8,953 nt of DNA from contig CALXXB010000050.1 in the NCBI GenBank assembly GCA_944392525.1, forward strand, positions 1 to 8,953. Direction: 5' to 3'. Numbering within the stretch: the stretch's first letter is position 1; each line of letters begins with the position of its first letter. Shown here piece after piece: positions 6,712 through 8,953 of the stretch. Source of the stretch: an uncultured Clostridia bacterium (GTDB taxonomy: Bacteria; Bacillota_A; Clostridia; TANB77; CAG-508). The notes beneath the pieces were generated by a model, which worked only from the letters and a program-made list of their open reading frames with translations, did not search any database and had not been told where the DNA came from. The position numbers and the translations under genes are program-made.

Positions 6712-7441
6712 ATGTTATAATCCATCCGCCATTTATTGAAATTACTTGCCCTGTTGTATATTTATCTTCTATAAGCCATTCTACACATTTTGAAATATCA
6801 GATGCCTCACCAATTGTTCCTAATGGTATTTCTTCTTTTATTTCTTCTAATTCCTCTTCAGAAAATTTTTCATTCATTTTTGTATAAATCATTCCAGGAG
6901 CTATTGAATTTACTCTTATATTTGAAGGGCCAAGCTCTTTTGCTAGGGCTTTAGTTAATCCATCCATTCCTGCTTTAGATACGGAATAAATAACTTCTAA
7001 AGAACCTCCTACAACTCCCCAAGCAGATGACATATTAATAATTAACCCACTCTTGTTGTGAATCATATTAGGAATAACTTCTTGTGACATTGCAAATGCT
7101 GAATATAAATTGGTATTTATTATTTTGCTCCAATCCTCATCTGTTTCATCAGTAAATAGTTTATATTCTGAAATTCCTGCATTATTTATTAAAACATCTA
7201 TTTTCCCATATTTCTCTAATGTATATTTTGCTAATTTTTTCGCTTCATCTCTTTTTGATACATCTGCTTTTACAATATCTATTTCTATCCCTTCTTGTTC
7301 TAATTCTGTTTTTAATTCTTTTGCTGCTTCCTCTGATTTATTATAATTTGCTATTACCTTTAAACCTTTTTTAGCTAATCTTTTTGCTATCTCTCTTCCT
7401 ATTCCTCTTGATGCTCCTGTTATAATTACTATTTTTTCCAT
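6710..7441 (-). CDS. Short-chain dehydrogenase/reductase, EF-P 5-aminopentanone reductase (YmfI)-like or FabG-like
   Basis: A 243-residue classical SDR, cytosolic and NADP(H)-type. The Rossmann motif TGASRGIG is at 8-15, Asp60 contacts adenine, NNAG is at 86-89, and the catalytic set Asn111, Ser139, Tyr152, Lys156 (YSVSK) is complete; the PG motif is at 182-183 and the end is TGQVISINGGW. Automatic annotation would say 3-oxoacyl-ACP reductase. The stretch NNAGISEYKLFTDETDEDW with SSAWGVVGGSLEVIYSVSKAG resembles, from memory, the YmfI group, which reduces the 5-aminopentanone on elongation factor P. No fab genes and no efp gene are adjacent, so context does not decide. ATG at 7439-7441 has an ideal AGGAGG. 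It is transcribed alone. The SDR family is certain; the substrate is not. Confidence 0.9.
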   Translation of the reverse strand: MEKIVIITGASRGIGREIAKRLAKKGLKVIANYNKSEEAAKELKTELEQEGIEIDIVKADVSKRDEAKKLAKYTLEKYGKIDVLINNAGISEYKLFTDETDEDWSKIINTNLYSAFAMSQEVIPNMIHNKSGLIINMSSAWGVVGGSLEVIYSVSKAGMDGLTKALAKELGPSNIRVNSIAPGMIYTKMNEKFSEEELEEIKEEIPLGTIGEASDISKCVEWLIEDKYTTGQVISINGGWIIT

Positions 7442-7498
7442 TACTTCCTCCTATATGATTATATAAATTAATTACATCCAATTTCTTTTTCACACAAT

Positions 7499-7527
7499 AT
7501 AATAGCACAAAACTTGCTATTTATCAA
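7499..7527 (-). promoter_or_regulatory. Extended -10 promoter of the dehydrogenase gene
   Basis: On the minus strand TTGATA (7522-7527), 17 bases, TATTAT (7499-7504), preceded by TGTGC, giving a TRTG extended -10. The leader would be about 50 bases. The -35 box lies directly against the inverted repeat at 7529-7569. Confidence 0.6.
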
Positions 7528-7528
7528 G

Positions 7529-7569
7529 AAATGAGACAAATGGGGGGACAGGTCTTTTTTGTTTCATTT
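7529..7569. repeat. Inverted repeat, GGGACAGG/AATGAGAC family, copy 2
   Basis: Arms AAATGAGACAAA (7529-7540) and TTTGTTTCATTT (7558-7569) form a 12-bp stem with one G-U pair. The 17-base loop (7541-7557) holds GGGGGGACAGGTC. It uses the same two blocks as the element at 604-658, GGGACRGRYC followed by TTTTTGTYTCATT, but arranged with the AATGAGAC arms outside. It lies in the divergent region between the dehydrogenase gene and the gene at 7706. It is unlikely to be a terminator, as both neighbouring genes point away from it. Confidence 0.7.
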
Positions 7570-7630
7570 TCTATAATTGTTAATTTATTATAATGTTTTA
7601 ATTGAATTTTTTATTTTTTGAAATTAGTAT

Positions 7631-7659
7631 TTGAAAATTTTTTTAATTTGTGATATTGT
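7631..7659 (+). promoter_or_regulatory. Extended -10 promoter of the gene at 7706
   Basis: TTGAAA (7631-7636), 17 bases, TATTGT (7654-7659), preceded by TGTGA (7649-7653). The start near 7666 gives a leader of about 40 bases. The spacer is T-rich and ends TGTGA, as in the CapA-family promoter at 933-961. Confidence 0.65.
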
Positions 7660-7705
7660 TTATTAGGAAATTTTAAAACATTATATAGAAAGAAAGGATT
7701 GTATT

Positions 7706-8047
7706 ATGGAAAGAGTAGTAAATGAAGAAAAAAGAAAAAAATTTGTAGAATTTGCAGGGAAAAGAGTAAATAATGTATTACATGACATTCAAATATTAGA
7801 ACCTATGGCTAGAAGCAATTCTTATGATTTTACAAGAAAAGATGTAGATGATATGTTTAATGCTATGCAAGAAACATTAAATGAAGCAAGAGAAGAATTT
7901 AACAAAAAATTTGATGAAAAAGCAAGAGCAGAAAAGAAAGTATTTTCTTTTTCAAGTGATATAGAAGAAGTAGTAGTAGATGATAATTCTAACGCTTTAG
8001 ATTTAGAAACAGAAACAACAAATAATAGTGATATTGATTTTGAATAA
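7706..8047 (+). CDS. Small conserved-looking protein of unknown function
   Basis: A 113-residue soluble protein. Residues 5-78 are predicted helical and charged: NEEKRKKFVEFAGKRVNNVL, then RSNSYDFTRKDVDDMFNAMQ, a helix of amphipathic pattern, and a Lys/Glu-rich helix to about 78. The rest (79-113) is an acidic, probably disordered tail (IEEVVVDD, ending NNSDIDFE). From memory, the KRVNN... RSN-Y-(F/Y)T-x-x-D-V pattern occurs in many small hypothetical proteins of Bacillota, with no assigned function. There is no signal peptide, membrane helix, cysteine or catalytic motif. ATG at 7706 follows AAAGGA with a 7-base spacer. It has its own promoter and shares a terminator with the convergent membrane-protein gene. 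A nucleic-acid or protein partner role is possible but unsupported. Confidence 0.85.
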   Translation: MERVVNEEKRKKFVEFAGKRVNNVLHDIQILEPMARSNSYDFTRKDVDDMFNAMQETLNEAREEFNKKFDEKARAEKKVFSFSSDIEEVVVDDNSNALDLETETTNNSDIDFE

Positions 8048-8052
8048 TAATA

Positions 8053-8086
8053 AAGCCCTAGTTAAAACTAGGGCTTATTTTTTATT
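8053..8086. terminator. Bidirectional terminator between the genes at 7706 and 8082
   Basis: A perfect 9-bp stem AAGCCCTAG (8053-8061) / CTAGGGCTT (8068-8076), loop TTAAAA, followed by ATTTTTTATT on the plus strand. On the minus strand the stem is followed by TATTATTATTC. It lies between the two convergent stop codons and its tail overlaps the end of the minus-strand gene. Confidence 0.87.
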
Positions 8087-8642
8087 CTACTGCTTTTTGA
8101 ACTCCTTTTCTCATATCAAATTCATATTTTTTATAAAATGAAATATATAATACAACATATACTGCGGGTAATAACACGATAATTGTAAGCAACAACCATT
8201 TAATCTCAGGATTTACCAGCTCTTCATAGCTTTTTCTTGCTTTTGATAATGCATCGTTTCGAAATTTATCTCCGAAAAATTCGTCAGTTTTATAAGTATC
8301 ACTTGTTTCTATTTCTTCCACTCTTTCATCATAATATTCTTTATAAGATGAAATATTGCTTATACAGGGTATTAAACTCAAAACTGCTAATAATATCCAT
8401 GTAACGATAATAACCTTTCCCCAATTACTCAAATCAGGATTTTCATGTTCTTTATATTTTTTAGTAAATATTTCTGCAAGCCATTTTATTACAGAAAATA
8501 TAATAACTACACACTCGAAAAAAATGATAATACTACCTATAGCTATAAAATTTTCTACTATAGGAGCTACAATTGCTGCAATTAATATAAACAAAACCAT
8601 CCAATAAGTAGAAAAACTTGGCATTCTTTGTATTACTAACAT
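8082..8642 (-). CDS. Unrecognised membrane protein with four predicted helices
   Basis: A 186-residue integral membrane protein that I cannot place in a family. Hydrophobic segments lie at about 14-29, 32-56, 76-97 and 147-169. A charged segment between helices 3 and 4 (98-146) is rich in Glu, Asp, Lys and Tyr (KEYYDERVEEIETSD), and the tail is short and basic (KKYEFDMRKG). There is no signal peptide, enzyme motif or metal-binding cluster. The start is ATG at 8640-8642, because AAGGGGAG stands five bases before it; an in-frame ATG at 8675 would add 11 residues but lies at the transcription start and has no ribosome binding site. It has its own promoter and is separate from the tRNA unit upstream. 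Confidence 0.8.
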   Translation of the reverse strand: MLVIQRMPSFSTYWMVLFILIAAIVAPIVENFIAIGSIIIFFECVVIIFSVIKWLAEIFTKKYKEHENPDLSNWGKVIIVTWILLAVLSLIPCISNISSYKEYYDERVEEIETSDTYKTDEFFGDKFRNDALSKARKSYEELVNPEIKWLLLTIIVLLPAVYVVLYISFYKKYEFDMRKGVQKAVE

Positions 8643-8647
8643 ATTAT

Positions 8648-8655
8648 CTCCCCTT
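8648..8655 (-). promoter_or_regulatory. Ribosome binding site fixing the start of the membrane protein gene
   Basis: The minus strand reads AAGGGGAG, then ATAAT, then ATG (8640-8642). This strong site supports the shorter 186-residue product and lies inside the extra codons of the longer reading from 8675. Confidence 0.75.
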
Positions 8656-8675
8656 TTCATTATCTTATATAGCAT

Positions 8676-8704
8676 ATTGTATCATAAAACTAATATAAAT
8701 AACA
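8676..8704 (-). promoter_or_regulatory. Extended -10 promoter of the membrane protein gene
   Basis: On the minus strand TACAAT (8676-8681), preceded by TATGA, a TRTG extended -10. The -35 at 17-base spacing is poor (TGTTAT, 8699-8704), so recognition would rest on the extended -10. The start near 8669 gives a leader of about 27 bases. Confidence 0.55.
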
Positions 8705-8750
8705 TACCTACTACAATTATTTTATATATAGAAATTATATTTTGAACAAA

Positions 8751-8792
8751 ATAAAAAAGCCAATAATTAAGAGATACCTCAAAACTAATGAC
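8751..8792 (-). terminator. Probable terminator of the tRNA-Glu/tRNA-Thr transcript
   Basis: In minus-strand RNA an imperfect stem runs from 8792 to 8759: GTCATTAGTT pairs with AATTATTGGC (one mismatch and some G-U pairs), then a small TT/TT internal loop, GAG/CTC and loop GTAT. It is followed by TTTTTTATTTT. It begins six bases beyond the CCA end of tRNA-Thr. Confidence 0.6.
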
Positions 8793-8798
8793 CTTTAT

Positions 8799-8875
8799 TG
8801 GAGCCACTTATCCGATTCGAACGGATGACCCTCGCATTACAAGTGCGATGCTCTGGCCAGCTGAGCTAAAGTGGC
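8799..8875 (-). tRNA. tRNA-Thr (anticodon TGT)
   Basis: A 77-base gene with CCA encoded. The acceptor GCCACTT pairs perfectly with AAGTGGC, the discriminator is T, the D-arm contains AGCTCAGCTGGCCAGAGC, the anticodon stem TCGCA/TGCGA holds loop CTTGTAA (TGT, codon ACA), and the T-arm contains CCGTTCGAATCCGG. It lies five bases downstream of tRNA-Glu in the same direction, so both are likely cut from one precursor. Confidence 0.97.
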
Positions 8876-8880
8876 ATATT

Positions 8881-8953
8881 TGGTGACCCCGACGGGAATC
8901 GAACCCATGTCTCCGCCGTGAAAGGGCGATGTCTTAACCGCTTGACCACGGGG
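8881..8953 (-). tRNA. tRNA-Glu (anticodon TTC), 5' end cut by the window edge
   Basis: 73 bases are visible, with CCA encoded. The anticodon loop CTTTCAC reads TTC (codons GAA/GAG), the T-arm contains GGGTTCGATTCCC and the 3' acceptor is CGGGGTC with discriminator A. The visible 5' end starts at C3 (CCCCG), so the first two bases, expected GG, lie outside the window. It is the upstream member of the pair with tRNA-Thr; the promoter is not in view. Confidence 0.95.

Noticed and set aside
7110..7346. A plus-strand frame opposite the dehydrogenase gene
   Set aside because: It is antisense to conserved SDR motifs including NNAG, with low-complexity Ser/Phe content.

Overview
The window is strongly AT-rich DNA with strong AGGAGG-type ribosome binding sites, TTG as well as ATG starts, sigma-A promoters with TRTG extended -10 elements, many U-run terminators and tRNA genes that encode their CCA ends. 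Together with families common in Gram-positive anaerobes (VanW/G5 wall protein, CapA protein, DUF378, YkpA/YbiT-type ABC-F), this points to a chromosomal segment of a low-GC Bacillota, most likely class Clostridia. Nothing looks like a phage, plasmid, insertion sequence or CRISPR array.

Layout. 1-533 (-): N-terminal part of an ABC-F ATPase. 604-658: a compound inverted repeat. 671-859 (-): small DUF378 membrane protein, divergent from 989-2278 (+), a membrane-anchored CapA-family protein. 2308-3258 (-): CorA-type divalent cation transporter, apparently co-transcribed behind 3298-3702 (-), a small protein resembling nucleoside 2-deoxyribosyltransferases. 3830-3905 (-): tRNA-Lys(CTT) with its own consensus promoter and terminator. 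4036-5955 (-): large anchored VanW/G5 protein. A divergent region with a near-perfect 26-bp palindrome separates it from 6210-6680 (+), a short stand-alone starch-binding (CBM25/53-like) protein. 6710-7441 (-): short-chain dehydrogenase resembling the EF-P 5-aminopentanone reductase (YmfI) group. 7529-7569: second copy of the repeat family. 7706-8047 (+): small conserved-looking acidic protein of unknown function. 8082-8642 (-): unrecognised four-helix membrane protein. 8799-8875 and 8881-8953 (-): tRNA-Thr(TGT) and tRNA-Glu(TTC), the latter lacking its first two bases.

Most genes are single transcription units, with convergent pairs sharing bidirectional hairpin terminators (2278-2309, 6684-6711, 8053-8086). 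Nearly every unit has a recognisable promoter 25-50 bases before its start codon. Three products act at the membrane or wall (CapA-like, VanW/G5, CorA), but the sequence gives no sign that they form one pathway. I see ordinary housekeeping and envelope genes rather than a clearly new multi-gene system. The points most worth following are the palindrome beside the stand-alone starch-binding protein, the dispersed GGGACRG/AATGAGAC repeat family, and the deoxyribosyltransferase-like gene paired with CorA. No interval above 300 bases lacks a gene; the largest gaps (5956-6209 and 7442-7705) hold divergent promoters plus the palindrome and the second repeat respectively.
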